From positions 6,266,001-6,330,000 of the forward strand of contig NZ_CP152413.1 in assembly GCF_038967635.1 (NCBI RefSeq): 64,000 nt of DNA, in the 5' to 3' direction. Numbering within the stretch: position 1 is the stretch's first letter; each line of letters begins with the position of its first letter. Position numbers and translations under genes: made by a program. Shown piece by piece: positions 52,077 to 60,344 of the stretch. The DNA is from Bradyrhizobium sp. B124 (GTDB lineage: Bacteria; Pseudomonadota; Alphaproteobacteria; Rhizobiales; Xanthobacteraceae). The notes under the pieces were generated by a model. That model was not told the origin of the DNA. It searched no databases and saw only the letters and a list, made by a program, of their open reading frames with translations.

Positions 52077-53300
52077 TCAAACCTGGTTCAGCGCCCGCTC
52101 AAAATCCTCGATCAGATCGTCGGGATGTTCCAGCCCGGCCGAGAAGCGAATAAAACCTTCGCTGATACCGAGTTCGGCACGGGCCTCCGGCGCCAGGCGC
52201 TGATGGGTCGTGGTCGCGGGATGCGTGACCAGGCTCTTGGCATCGCCGAGATTGTTGGAGATGCGCGAGATCTTCAGCGCGTTGAGGCAGCGGAAGGCGC
52301 CGGCCTTGCCGTCCTTGACCTCGAAGCCGACCAGCGTCGAGCCGGCACCCATCTGCTTCTTCACCGTCTCGGCCTGCGGATGATCGGGGCGGCCGGGGTA
52401 GACCAGCCGCGTGATCTTCGGATGCTTCGCCAGCGCCTCGGCGATCTTCGCCGCGTTTTCGGTCTGCGCGCGGACCCGGATGCCGAGCGTCTCCAGCCCC
52501 TTCAACAGCACCCAGGCGTTGAACGGCGACAGCGACGGACCGGTCTGGCGCATGAAATTATGGATGTGCTCGGCGATAAAGGCTTCCGACGACAGGATGA
52601 CGCCGCCGAGACAGCGGCCCTGGCCGTCGATATGCTTGGTCGCGGAATAGACCACGACGTCGGCGCCGAGCGACAGCGGGCTCTGCCAGATCGGCGTCGC
52701 GAACACATTGTCGACGATCAGCCGTGCGCCGCCGCTATGCGCGATCTCTGCGATCGCGCCGATGTCGAGCACGTCGAGCGTCGGATTGGTCGGGCTCTCC
52801 AGGAAGAAGGTCTTGGTGTTCGGCCGCAATGCGCGCTGCCACTGGTCGAGATCGAGGCCGTCGACCAGCGTCGTCTCGATGCCGTAGCGCGGCAGCAGGT
52901 CCTGCACCACATAGAGGCAGGAGCCGAACAGCGCCTTCGACGCCACCACGTGGTCGCCGGCCTTCAGCGGCGCGAGGATCGCGGTCGTTACCGCGGCCAT
53001 GCCGGTCGCGGTCGAGCGCGCGGCTTCCGCGCCCTCGAGCTCGATCATGCGGCGCTCGAACATCGCAATGGTCGGATTGGAATAGCGCGAATAGATGAAG
53101 CCGGGATCCTGGCCCTTGAAGCGCGCCTCGCATTGCTCGGCGGTGTCGTAGACATAGCCCTGGGTGAGAAACAGCGCCTCCGACGTCTCCCCGAATTGCG
53201 AGCGGAGCGTACCGCCATGGACGAGGCGGGTTTCGGGACGGTAGCGGGCGGTAGACTTGGATTCAGAAGACTTGGATTCAGAAGACTTGGATTCAGACAT
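52077..53300 (-). CDS. metZ: O-succinylhomoserine sulfhydrylase
   Basis: A PLP enzyme of the Cys/Met-metabolism group, 407 aa, making homocysteine from O-succinylhomoserine and sulfide. Landmarks: RPETRLVHGGTLRSQFGETS, FIYSRYSNPTIAMFERRMIE (family signature with Tyr/Arg), STATGMAAVTTAILAPLKAG, LIVDNVFATPIWQSPLSLGA and VVYSATKHIDGQGRCLGGVI with the PLP lysine. The N-terminus MSESKSSESKSSESKST is a 3-fold repeat absent from typical homologues. The SAM-II riboswitch upstream fits this role in methionine synthesis and favours MetZ over cystathionine gamma-lyase. Confidence 0.9.
   Translation of the reverse strand: MSESKSSESKSSESKSTARYRPETRLVHGGTLRSQFGETSEALFLTQGYVYDTAEQCEARFKGQDPGFIYSRYSNPTIAMFERRMIELEGAEAARSTATGMAAVTTAILAPLKAGDHVVASKALFGSCLYVVQDLLPRYGIETTLVDGLDLDQWQRALRPNTKTFFLESPTNPTLDVLDIGAIAEIAHSGGARLIVDNVFATPIWQSPLSLGADVVVYSATKHIDGQGRCLGGVILSSEAFIAEHIHNFMRQTGPSLSPFNAWVLLKGLETLGIRVRAQTENAAKIAEALAKHPKITRLVYPGRPDHPQAETVKKQMGAGSTLVGFEVKDGKAGAFRCLNALKISRISNNLGDAKSLVTHPATTTHQRLAPEARAELGISEGFIRFSAGLEHPDDLIEDFERALNQV
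53254..53298. repeat. Three 15-bp tandem repeats in the metZ start
   Basis: GACTTGGATTCAGAA repeated three times, the last unit differing in one base. On the minus strand it encodes SESKS three times at residues 2-16. In frame, so gain or loss of a unit keeps metZ intact. Confidence 0.9.
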
Positions 53301-53340
53301 GTGACCTCCGAAGTGGCCATTTCCCTCGGAAACTGGCCAC

Positions 53341-53375
53341 AAAAAAACCGGCCTGGAGAAACCTCCACAAGCCGG
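53341..53375 (-). terminator. Attenuator terminator of the metZ leader
   Basis: On the minus strand CCGGCTTGTGGAG and CTCCAGGCCGG form a hairpin with loop GTTT, followed by seven T. It lies between the SAM-II aptamer and the metZ start. Its 5' arm CCGGC overlaps the 3' arm of an alternative stem (GCCGGGG, 10 bp, CCCGGC at 53371-53393), which would be the antiterminator. Confidence 0.85.
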
Positions 53376-53393
53376 GATCACACTGTCCCCGGC

Positions 53394-53450
53394 CTGTTTA
53401 GCGACTTATTTAACGTGGCTGCAAGCCGGCCGGCTCAAATCACCACGGGA
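53394..53450 (-). promoter_or_regulatory. SAM-II riboswitch aptamer (metA motif)
   Basis: Read on the minus strand: CGTGGTGATTTGAGCCGG, then CGGCTTGCAGCCACG, TTAAATAAG, and TCGCTAAACAG. CGTGG/CCACG is stem P1; TGATTTG, CTTGCAG, TTAAA and GCTAAA are the conserved strings of SAM-II, including the pseudoknot part. It binds S-adenosylmethionine in alphaproteobacteria and reduces metZ or metA expression. An expression platform (antiterminator and terminator) follows directly at 53341-53393. Confidence 0.93.
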
Positions 53451-53459
53451 TAAGTGCAG

Positions 53460-53488
53460 CTGATATTCCCTCGCGCCCTTTCCGTCAA
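53460..53488 (-). promoter_or_regulatory. metZ promoter
   Basis: On the minus strand TTGACG (53488-53483) and TATCAG (53465-53460) with a 17-bp spacer. Transcription would start about 53453, just before the riboswitch aptamer. Confidence 0.7.
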
Positions 53489-53578
53489 GACGGTCATCGG
53501 ATAACCCGTAAAAGCCCATAATTTGGGGCTTGGTGGCCGCTCAGAGTATGATTTTGGGCCATCTTGAGGGACCGTGCC

Positions 53579-54685
53579 GTGTCGTTCACGCTGGAAGATG
53601 AATCCAACGGAATCCTGCCCGACCGCATGATCGCGGAGATGGCGGAGGCTGGCCTCATCCTGCCCGCCTACGACTTTGTCGAGAGCCAGATCCAGCCGGC
53701 GAGCCTCGATCTGCGCCTCGGCGACATCGCCTACCGCGTCCGCGCCAGCTTCCTGCCGGGGCCCGGTGCCACCGTTGCCGAGCGGATCGACCAGCTCAAG
53801 CTGCACGAGATCGATCTGTCCGACGGCGCGGTGCTGGAGACCAATTGCGTCTACATCGTGCCGCTGCTGGAGAGCCTCGCGCTGCCGCCGGAGATCGTGG
53901 CCGCGGCCAACCCGAAGAGCTCGACCGGACGGCTCGACGTGTTCACCCGCGTGATCGCCGACGGCACCCGCCGTTTCGACATGATCGGTGCCGGCTATCA
54001 CGGCCCGCTCTATGCCGAGATCAGCCCGAAGACGTTTCCCGTGCTGCTGCGCGAGGGCTCGCGGCTCAGCCAGGTCCGTTTCCGGATCGGCGAGGCGACC
54101 TTGACTGCCGATGAGCTCGACGCGCTGCATGCTGCCGAGCGGCTGGTCGATGCCGACAATGCCGACCTTACCCACGGCGTCGCGCTGTCGGTCGATCTGT
54201 CCGGCGAGAACTCGGGCGGCTTCGTCGGCTATCGCGCCAAGCGCCACACCGGCGTGGTCGATGTCGATCGCCGCGGCGGCTACTCGGTCGAGGAGTTCTG
54301 GGAGCCGATCAAGGCGCGGCCCGACGGCAGCCTCATCCTCGATCCCGGCGAGTTCTACATCCTGGCGTCGAAAGAGGCCGTGCAGGTGCCGCCGGACTAC
54401 GCCGCGGAGATGGTGCCGTTCGATCCGCTGGTCGGCGAATTCCGTGTCCACTATGCCGGCTTCTTCGATCCCGGCTTCGGCTATGCCGGTGCCGGCGGCA
54501 AGGGCGCGCGCGCCGTGCTGGAAGTGCGCTCGCGCGAGGTGCCGTTCATTCTCGAGCATGGCCAGATCGTCGGCCGCCTCGTCTACGAACGCATGCTCGA
54601 GCGTCCCGACGCGCTCTACGGCCAGCGCATCGGCTCGAACTACCAGGCGCAGGGTCTGAAGCTCTCGAAGCATTTTCGCGTGTAA
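53579..54685 (+). CDS. dcd: 2'-deoxycytidine 5'-triphosphate deaminase, duplicated-domain type
   Basis: A dCTP deaminase-like protein of 368 aa, about twice the classical 190 aa, with two trimerising jelly-roll domains in one chain. First half: DFVESQIQPASLDLRLGDIA, YIVPLLESLALPPEIVAAAN, PKSSTGRLDVFTRVIADGTR (the nucleotide-binding S-S-x-x-R segment) and GYHGPLYAEISPKTFPVLLR. Second half: EFYILASKEAVQVPPDYAAE and HYAGFFDPGFGYAGAGGKGA. Converts dCTP to dUTP for thymidylate synthesis. I chose the GTG at 53579 (V-S-F-T-L-E-D-E), with TTGAGGG about 9 bp upstream; a later ATG at 53627 is less likely. Confidence 0.87.
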   Translation: MSFTLEDESNGILPDRMIAEMAEAGLILPAYDFVESQIQPASLDLRLGDIAYRVRASFLPGPGATVAERIDQLKLHEIDLSDGAVLETNCVYIVPLLESLALPPEIVAAANPKSSTGRLDVFTRVIADGTRRFDMIGAGYHGPLYAEISPKTFPVLLREGSRLSQVRFRIGEATLTADELDALHAAERLVDADNADLTHGVALSVDLSGENSGGFVGYRAKRHTGVVDVDRRGGYSVEEFWEPIKARPDGSLILDPGEFYILASKEAVQVPPDYAAEMVPFDPLVGEFRVHYAGFFDPGFGYAGAGGKGARAVLEVRSREVPFILEHGQIVGRLVYERMLERPDALYGQRIGSNYQAQGLKLSKHFRV

Positions 54686-54710
54686 CTCCGTTTCGCGCGC
54701 GTGTAATTCC

Positions 54711-54798
54711 GTAGCCCGGATGAAGCGGCTGCGAAATCCGGGACGGTGCATACGCGGATCGAGCTGCCCCGGATTGCGCTTCGCTGCATCCGGGCTAC
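54711..54798. repeat. Palindromic intergenic repeat, family H
   Basis: GTAGCCCGGATGAAGCG at the left and CGCTGCATCCGGGCTAC at the right, with inner AATCCGGG and CCCCGGATT. It lies in the 161-bp gap before the gene at 54847. Confidence 0.78.
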
Positions 54799-54846
54799 GA
54801 TCGCGCATGCGAGCTCGACCTCGCCAACAAGAGCCAGGGAGCGAAC

Positions 54847-55896
54847 ATGACTGCAGGCGAAAGCGCGCAAGAAGCGCAGTGGCGGAAGTGGCGCAGCGTC
54901 GCCGATCTCTATCACGCCTTCTTCACCGGGCTGATCCTCACCGTCGTCACGCGGCGCGGCACCGCTGACGCCGCCGAGTTCGTGTTCCGCGTGTTTCGCC
55001 GCCAGCAGCAGGAGCGCTTCCTGCCCGGCTTGAAGAAGCTCGGCCTCGACGGGCTGCCGCCTGCGGTCGCGGCCGCGCAATATCACTATCTCTCCAACTG
55101 GATCGGCGGCGTGCATGTCGAATACATGTACGAGACCGACCGCAAGGCCTGGATCCGCTATCCGCCGCCGCGCTGGATCTGGAAGGGCACGGCGATCTGC
55201 GGCGTGCCCGGCGAGGTCTCGCGCGCGATGCTGCGCGGCTGGCACGCCAACAATGGCGTCGCGCTTGGCGATCTCAGGCTCGGCTTCGTCTGCACCAAGC
55301 AGAGTGTCGACGGCCAGGACGGGCTCGAGGGCTATTACTGCGAATACGATCATCCGCTCGAGCTCGACCAGCGACTGGTGTTCGCGCGCCACCTCGAGGC
55401 GCCGCTGTTCGATCCCAGAACCGCGCCGGCTTTGCCGGTCGACAGCTGGCCGAAGCCGCGGCTGGAAAAGGCCTATCGCAACTATGCGATGGAATATGTG
55501 AAGACCGCCGCGCCGGTCATCGTGCAGGTGTTCGGCCCCGAGGATGCGAGCTATCTGCTGCATCTCACCGGCAAGCTCATTGGCATGCAGTATTACGACG
55601 AAGTCGCCGAGGCGCTCGATGGCCGTCGTGGCCGTGCCGCGGAATTTGCCGCATTCCTGCGCGCGCTTTTCGAGTCGCAGGATGATGTCGCTGAAATCAG
55701 CGAGTCCGAGGGCCAGTTCGAGATCCGCCAGCAGGGCTGGAAGCTGATGGCCGACGTGGCCGATTATCACCCGGCCTGCGCCAGCGTCCTGACAGGCTTG
55801 TTCGAAGGGCTCGCGGCTGGCTGCGTACGGCATATTCCGGTGCATCTGAAGCCGAATGGCGCTGCCGGTGCGTCGTTCGTCTGGTCGATCGGCTAG
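54847..55896 (+). CDS. Conserved hypothetical protein, 349 aa
   Basis: I do not recognise this family with certainty. A soluble 349-residue protein. An N-terminal helical part (SVADLYHAFFTGLILTVVTR, AAEFVFRVFRRQQQERFLPG) is followed by YHYLSNWIGGVHVEYMYETD, the aromatic stretch WIRYPPPRWIWKGTAICGVP and a region rich in Tyr/Asp (GYYCEYDHPLELDQRLVFAR). The C-terminus (QGWKLMADVADYHPACASVL) faintly recalls V4R or aminothiazoline-carboxylate hydrolase-like proteins, but I would not assign either. ATG at 54847 with GGGAGCGAAC upstream. It stands between dcd and a MATE exporter and may be in an operon with the latter. Confidence 0.75.
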   Translation: MTAGESAQEAQWRKWRSVADLYHAFFTGLILTVVTRRGTADAAEFVFRVFRRQQQERFLPGLKKLGLDGLPPAVAAAQYHYLSNWIGGVHVEYMYETDRKAWIRYPPPRWIWKGTAICGVPGEVSRAMLRGWHANNGVALGDLRLGFVCTKQSVDGQDGLEGYYCEYDHPLELDQRLVFARHLEAPLFDPRTAPALPVDSWPKPRLEKAYRNYAMEYVKTAAPVIVQVFGPEDASYLLHLTGKLIGMQYYDEVAEALDGRRGRAAEFAAFLRALFESQDDVAEISESEGQFEIRQQGWKLMADVADYHPACASVLTGLFEGLAAGCVRHIPVHLKPNGAAGASFVWSIG

Positions 55897-56016
55897 ATCA
55901 GAGGTTCACCTGCAATCACGCAGGCCCCCCTTGCGTCCCGCGCACGTGGAATCCATCGCTGCCATGGTAGGGAAACACCATGGCGCGGCTCCCGAAGATC
56001 GCGCGTGGGAGTAGAA

Positions 56017-57459
56017 ATGTCCGACCTCGGCCTCGCCGAAATACCTGTCGACGAACAAGAACGGCCGCTGCCGCCGCCGGTGACCAGGCCGGCGCGCAAT
56101 GCGCTGCTCGACGGGCCGATTTTGCGCACGCTGTTGTGGCTGGCGTGGCCGAACGTGATCGCGCTCTCCGCCGGCACCTGCGTCGTGATCGCGGAGACCT
56201 CCTATATCGGCCGGCTCGGCGTCGAGTCGCTCGCGGCGATGGCGCTGCTGTTTCCCTGCGTGATCCTCACCATGACGATGTCCGGTGGCGCGATGGGCGG
56301 CGGTGTCGCATCCGCGATCGCGCGCGCGCTCGGCGCCGGCGAGATCGAGCGCGCTTCGACACTTGCAATGCATGCGCTGCTGATCGGCCTGACGTTTGGT
56401 CTTACCTTCATGCTTGGCATGCTGACCTTCGGTCCGCGCCTGCTCGAATTGCTCGGCGGCCGCGGCAACGTGCTGGCGCAGGCGATCGCCTATTCGCAGA
56501 TCTTCTTCGGTGGCGCGATCCTGCCCTGGCTGATGAACACGATGGCCGGCATCCTGCGCGGCACCGGCAACATGAAGCTGCCGTCGACCATGATCCTGTC
56601 CTCGGCGGTGTGCCAGATCATTCTCGGCGGCACGCTTGGGCTCGGCCTCGGGCCGGTGCCGCAATTCGGCATGCGCGGCGTCGCGGCGGGGTCGCTGATC
56701 GCCTATTCGATCAGCATCAGCGTGATGGGCTGGTATCTGTTCTCGGGCCGCGCCCGTGTGAAGCCGAAACTCAGGGGGTTGCGCGTGCAATGGGCGATGT
56801 TCATCGACATCCTCAAGGTCGGCGCAATCTCCTGCTTCTCGCCGCTGCAATCGGTTTTGACGATCTCGATCTTCACCCACATGCTGGCGCAGTTCGGCAC
56901 CGCGGTGCTCGCCGGCTACGGCATCGGCGCGCGGCTCGAATTCATGCTGACCTCGGTGGCGTTCGCGGTCGGCATCGCCTCGGTGCCGATGATCGGCATG
57001 GCCGTCGGGGCCGAGCGCGTCGCGCGGGCGCGGCGCATCGCCTGGACCGCGGGCACGCTGTCGTTCCTCGCGGTCGGTGTGGTCGGCAGCTTCATCGCCG
57101 TCTTCCCCGACCTCTGGGTCAATCTGTTCACCAATGATCCGCATGTCCGGGCGACCAGCCATCAGTACCTGTCGACCGCCGCGCCGATGTACGCTTTCAT
57201 CGGCCTCGCAATGTCGATGTATTTCTCCTCGCAAGGTGCTGCGAAGGTGCTGGGTCCGGTGCTGGCGCAGACCGCGCGGCTGATCTTCATCGGCGCCGGC
57301 GGCTGGTGGCTGTCGACCCATGAGGCGAGTGCGCAAGACTTCTTCGCACTCGCCGCCGCGTCGATGGGCGTGCTCGGCGTGCTCTCCTGCCTCAGCGTGA
57401 TCCTGACGCGCTGGGGCAGATCTGCACCGGTCGCGGAAGTGCGGCCGGCGTTGTCTTGA
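56017..57459 (+). CDS. MATE family efflux transporter
   Basis: An inner-membrane Na+ or H+ antiporter of 480 aa with 12 helices in two repeats. Typical features: ILRTLLWLAWPNVIALSAGT, CVVIAETSYIGRLGVESLAA, FFGGAILPWLMNTMAGILRG with the conserved P and R-G-T-G-N, and in the second half GIGARLEFMLTSVAFAVGIA. The start ATG at 56017 follows GGGAGTAG; a GTG at 56005 is in frame. Exports cationic drugs or metabolites; substrate unknown. No regulator gene is adjacent. Confidence 0.9.
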   Translation: MSDLGLAEIPVDEQERPLPPPVTRPARNALLDGPILRTLLWLAWPNVIALSAGTCVVIAETSYIGRLGVESLAAMALLFPCVILTMTMSGGAMGGGVASAIARALGAGEIERASTLAMHALLIGLTFGLTFMLGMLTFGPRLLELLGGRGNVLAQAIAYSQIFFGGAILPWLMNTMAGILRGTGNMKLPSTMILSSAVCQIILGGTLGLGLGPVPQFGMRGVAAGSLIAYSISISVMGWYLFSGRARVKPKLRGLRVQWAMFIDILKVGAISCFSPLQSVLTISIFTHMLAQFGTAVLAGYGIGARLEFMLTSVAFAVGIASVPMIGMAVGAERVARARRIAWTAGTLSFLAVGVVGSFIAVFPDLWVNLFTNDPHVRATSHQYLSTAAPMYAFIGLAMSMYFSSQGAAKVLGPVLAQTARLIFIGAGGWWLSTHEASAQDFFALAAASMGVLGVLSCLSVILTRWGRSAPVAEVRPALS

Positions 57460-57522
57460 ATCGCTGAAAGGGCCGTCTGGGCTCTCACACCGTCGTCCTG
57501 AGAGAATGTGAATGTATTCAGC

Positions 57523-57643
57523 GTCGTCCTGGCGAAAGCCAGGACCCATTACCCCAACCGCTTGTTGTTGTGCGACGCTGGGGCCACTATCGCACTCTCA
57601 ATCGAATTCGGTGGTTATGGGTCCTGGCTTTCGCCAGGACGAC
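57523..57643. repeat. Palindromic intergenic repeat, family C copy 3
   Basis: GTCGTCCTGGCGAAAGCCAG at the left and CTGGCTTTCGCCAGGACGAC at the right, as in the copy at 7668. It is followed at 57678-57745 by a shortened family B repeat ending CCTCAGGGTGAC, so the 317-bp gap 57460-57776 holds two repeats and no gene I can support. Confidence 0.82.
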
Positions 57644-57776
57644 GGCGTGGGGAGGCGGCTCGCTACAATCACACATCGTCATCCCCGCGCAAAGGCTTCG
57701 CCTTTGTCGCTGGAGGGCCGCTGAAGAAGCATCCACCTCAGGGTGACGGTCACAGTTTGGGCGCGGCCTACAGGAT

Positions 57777-58193
57777 TCACGCCGCGTTCTTCTCCTTGGC
57801 CGATTTGGCCTGTGCGGCCTGCATCGCCGCCGCGCCGAGGTCCATCTGCGCGTCCATGTAGGGCGCGATCTCGTGCGGCAGCACATCGGCGATCCACACC
57901 ACCCGGCAGCGCGTATCGCCCTCGGCAAACACCTGCACCGAGGCGGAATGCTGCTTCACCCGCTCGCTGGTGATTGCATAGACCAGCCGACGTCGCGTGT
58001 CGTCGCAATCGACCAGCGTCTCGCGCGCCACGGTGCCGTTGGCGAAGCTGACGGTGCGGACGTCGCCGTCGCGTTGCGTGTCGGCGACGAAGCCTGGCAC
58101 CAGCCGCGTATGCAGCGCGCCGAAATCGCGCAGTGCGTCCCAGACATGATCGGCCGGCGCGTCGATCGGGATATCCTTGTGAATGGAAGCCAT
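57777..58193 (-). CDS. SRPBCC family protein
   Basis: A START/Bet v1-fold (polyketide-cyclase-like) protein of 138 aa. The start MASIHKDIPIDAPADHVWDA is the hallmark beta-strand and helix of the fold; further LVPGFVADTQRDGDVRTVSF, ARETLVDCDDTRRRLVYAIT and CRVVWIADVLPHEIAPYMDA. Binds a hydrophobic ligand; role unknown. I chose the ATG at 58193; upstream sequence in the same frame belongs to a palindromic repeat. The C-terminus is Ala/Lys-rich (QAAQAKSAKEKNAA). Confidence 0.85.
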   Translation of the reverse strand: MASIHKDIPIDAPADHVWDALRDFGALHTRLVPGFVADTQRDGDVRTVSFANGTVARETLVDCDDTRRRLVYAITSERVKQHSASVQVFAEGDTRCRVVWIADVLPHEIAPYMDAQMDLGAAAMQAAQAKSAKEKNAA

Positions 58194-58223
58194 CGTTAAG
58201 TCCTTGTTGGTTTCAGATGTGTC

Positions 58224-58308
58224 GTCATTGCGAGGAGCGTAGCGACGAAGCAATCCATGCCTCCTCACATGCGGCGCAATGGATTGCTTCGCTCCGCTCG
58301 CAATGACG
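58224..58308. repeat. Palindromic intergenic repeat, family E
   Basis: It starts GTCATTGCGAGGAGCG and ends CGCTCGCAATGAC, with inner AAGCAATCCAT and ATGGATTGCTT. It lies between the VOC and SRPBCC genes. Confidence 0.82.
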
Positions 58309-58327
58309 GCGGAGTTTGTGGCATGCG

Positions 58328-58687
58328 CTAGGTAGACACCGCCTCGACATTGTTGCCGTCGGGGTCGAGCAGGAACGCCGCGTAGTAGGTCGGGCTGTAG
58401 TCCTTGCGATGGCCAGCCGCGCCGTTGTCCTTGCCGCCGGCCTTCACGCCTTCGCTGTGGAATGTCTTGATCGCGTCATGGTTCGGGGCGCGGAACGCGA
58501 TGTGGGCGCCGCCTTGCGCCTTGCCCTTGTGCAGATGCAGCCAGAGCGCGGGTTCGCCCTTGGGGCCGAAGCCCGCACCGCTGTCGTCGCGCGAGCACAG
58601 CACGAAGCCGAGCGGCGCCAGCACCGCGGTGTAGAAACGCACGCTGGCGTCGAGGTCGGCGACGCGCAATCCGATGTGGTCGTACAT
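58328..58687 (-). CDS. VOC family protein (glyoxalase/dioxygenase fold)
   Basis: A single vicinal-oxygen-chelate domain pair of 119 aa. MYDHIGLRVADLDASVRFYT carries the first metal His; PALWLHLHKGKAQGGAHIAF and AAFLLDPDGNNVEAV (Glu ligand) complete the site. May act as a lyase, dioxygenase or resistance protein; the substrate is unknown. An AraC regulator and Ogt gene lie upstream in the same direction, 57 bp away, which could mean a shared transcript. Confidence 0.87.
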   Translation of the reverse strand: MYDHIGLRVADLDASVRFYTAVLAPLGFVLCSRDDSGAGFGPKGEPALWLHLHKGKAQGGAHIAFRAPNHDAIKTFHSEGVKAGGKDNGAAGHRKDYSPTYYAAFLLDPDGNNVEAVST

Positions 58688-58744
58688 GATGGGGTCTCCA
58701 GTCGTTGGGCGCGTCGATCGACGCGCGGACCGGAGCGAACCTAG

Positions 58745-59584
58745 CTATTGCAGCGCGAGACGTTCTTGGAGAATCTTGCGGTCGCCGCGGGAGGCCTGGC
58801 GGAATTTCAGTGGCGAGGCGCCGGCGGCGCGGTGGAAGCTGCGCACGAAATTGGAGAGATCGCCGAAGCCGACGTCATAGGCGATATCGGTGACCGGGCT
58901 GTTGTCGTCCACCAGGCGCCGCGCCGCATGCCGCAGCCGCGAACGCACGAGATATTGATGCGGGGTCACCCCGAGCACCGCGGAGAACAGCCGCAGGAAA
59001 TGGAAGGTGCTCAAGCCGGCCTGCTCCGCGGCATCGTCGAGGTCGATCTGATGGTGCGAATTGGCGTCGATCCAAAGCGCCGCTTCAACGGCGCGGCGGC
59101 GGTCGCGCAGGCCGGCGGTGAGGGGCTTTGTCTTGCGATCGGATACCAGCTCGACAAGGCGGCTGGCGAGGAGATGGCCGATCTCGTCGAGGCCGACGTC
59201 GCTGTTGCCAGTTGCCGCCGTTTGGGCGAGCTCCCCGATCACCATCAATTCCGGCAGTGGCGGCACCGAGCCGACCTGCCAGACCGAGGTGCGGTCGCCG
59301 ATCGTCTCGACGAGCTCCGGGTCGAGGAAGAACGACAGGCATTCGTCGCCGACCACATGGTCGTGCGTGCAGGTGTATTCGTCGCCGGGATGGCCGACCA
59401 GGATCGAGCCTGCCACCAGCTCATGGAAACGGCCGCGGCAATGGCAGCCAAAGCTGCCGCTGCGCACATAGGACACGGAGTGGCAGGCGAACTGCTCGAC
59501 GAATGGCTTGTCGCCGGGCTCCGCCGTGCAGCGAAACTCGTTCACCGTGATGCGATCGCGCTGCAACAGCGTGGTCCGGGTCAT
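58745..59584 (-). CDS. AraC family transcriptional regulator
   Basis: A 279-aa regulator with an N-terminal cupin-like sensor ([40 protein letters not shown]) and a C-terminal double [63 protein letters not shown] and [15 protein letters not shown]. Several Cys and His residues in the N-terminal domain could bind metal or sense oxidation. It starts 9 bp after the Ogt gene stop, so they share a transcript; with Ogt it recalls the Ada arrangement, but the Ada metal-binding domain is absent. Confidence 0.9.
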   Translation of the reverse strand: MTRTTLLQRDRITVNEFRCTAEPGDKPFVEQFACHSVSYVRSGSFGCHCRGRFHELVAGSILVGHPGDEYTCTHDHVVGDECLSFFLDPELVETIGDRTSVWQVGSVPPLPELMVIGELAQTAATGNSDVGLDEIGHLLASRLVELVSDRKTKPLTAGLRDRRRAVEAALWIDANSHHQIDLDDAAEQAGLSTFHFLRLFSAVLGVTPHQYLVRSRLRHAARRLVDDNSPVTDIAYDVGFGDLSNFVRSFHRAAGASPLKFRQASRGDRKILQERLALQ

Positions 59585-59593
59585 ACCCCGGAT

Positions 59594-60163
59594 TTAGGCT
59601 TGCGGTCGGGGCCGCGCAACGGGCAGCAGCACGTCGAACAGGGCCTTGCTGATGGTCGGCTGGGCGCCTTCGATCGAGAGCAGCCGCCGCTTGGAGACGC
59701 TGCCGCCGTTCGGCGAGATCCGGTCGGCATAGTGGCCCGCCTCGAGCACGCGGTGGCAGGGCACGATGATCATGAAGGGATTGCGGCTGAGCGCCTGCGC
59801 CACCGAATAGGCCGCGCCGGACGTGCGCAGGGCGCCCGCCACCTCGTCATAGGTCCGGGTCTCGCCGTGGGGAATGCGGCGGACGGTCTGATAGACGCGC
59901 TGGCTGAAGGCCGGGATGCTGCTCATGTCGAGCGCAACGCCTGTGAGATCGGCATCGCCGCCGCGCAAGATCGCTGCAATGCCCTCGATCGCGACCTCGA
60001 TCTCCTCGGGGGGCCGCATCTCGCGCGCGTCAGGGTAGTGCCGGAACAGCCGTTTGCGGGTTTCGATTTCGCGGAGCTCGGGAAGCTGCACACCGGCCAC
60101 GCCGCCTTCGCCCCCATGCGATGCCGCATCGGCCGATTGCCGTGTCGAAAATGGTGTACCCAC
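59594..60163 (-). CDS. ogt: Methylated-DNA--protein-cysteine methyltransferase
   Basis: A suicide DNA repair protein of 189 aa that removes O6-methylguanine. The active-site motif is IVPCHRVLEAG (family PCHRV), preceded by RVYQTVRRIPHGETRTYDEV and VAQALSRNPFMI with the recognition helix. The C-terminal KRRLLSIEGAQ is usual. The first gene of a two-gene run with the AraC regulator. The N-terminal 20 residues (MGTPFSTRQSADAASHGGEG) are poorly conserved, so a later start is possible. Confidence 0.9.
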   Translation of the reverse strand: MGTPFSTRQSADAASHGGEGGVAGVQLPELREIETRKRLFRHYPDAREMRPPEEIEVAIEGIAAILRGGDADLTGVALDMSSIPAFSQRVYQTVRRIPHGETRTYDEVAGALRTSGAAYSVAQALSRNPFMIIVPCHRVLEAGHYADRISPNGGSVSKRRLLSIEGAQPTISKALFDVLLPVARPRPQA

Positions 60164-60344
60164 GCCCCGTCATGACGCCACCAACCCCCACATGCGACCA
60201 TAGCATCGTCGCGGTTCGGCGCGTCCGGAATCTTGACGATTGGTTAAGCATGTCGCGGCCGGTGCTGTGTAACCCCGCCAACGTCCAGTCACGCATCCTC
60301 CGGTCACGCATCTTAAAGGCTTTGCCCGCTATCTGGTCGCCGGC

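Noticed and set aside
53254..53298. Possible CRISPR-like repeat
   Set aside because: Only three 15-bp units with no spacers, inside the metZ coding sequence. No CRISPR array or cas gene is seen in the window.
58745..60163. Split Ada protein (AraC plus methyltransferase)
   Set aside because: The AraC protein has a cupin-like sensor and lacks the four-Cys Ada metal domain, so it is a separate regulator next to Ogt.
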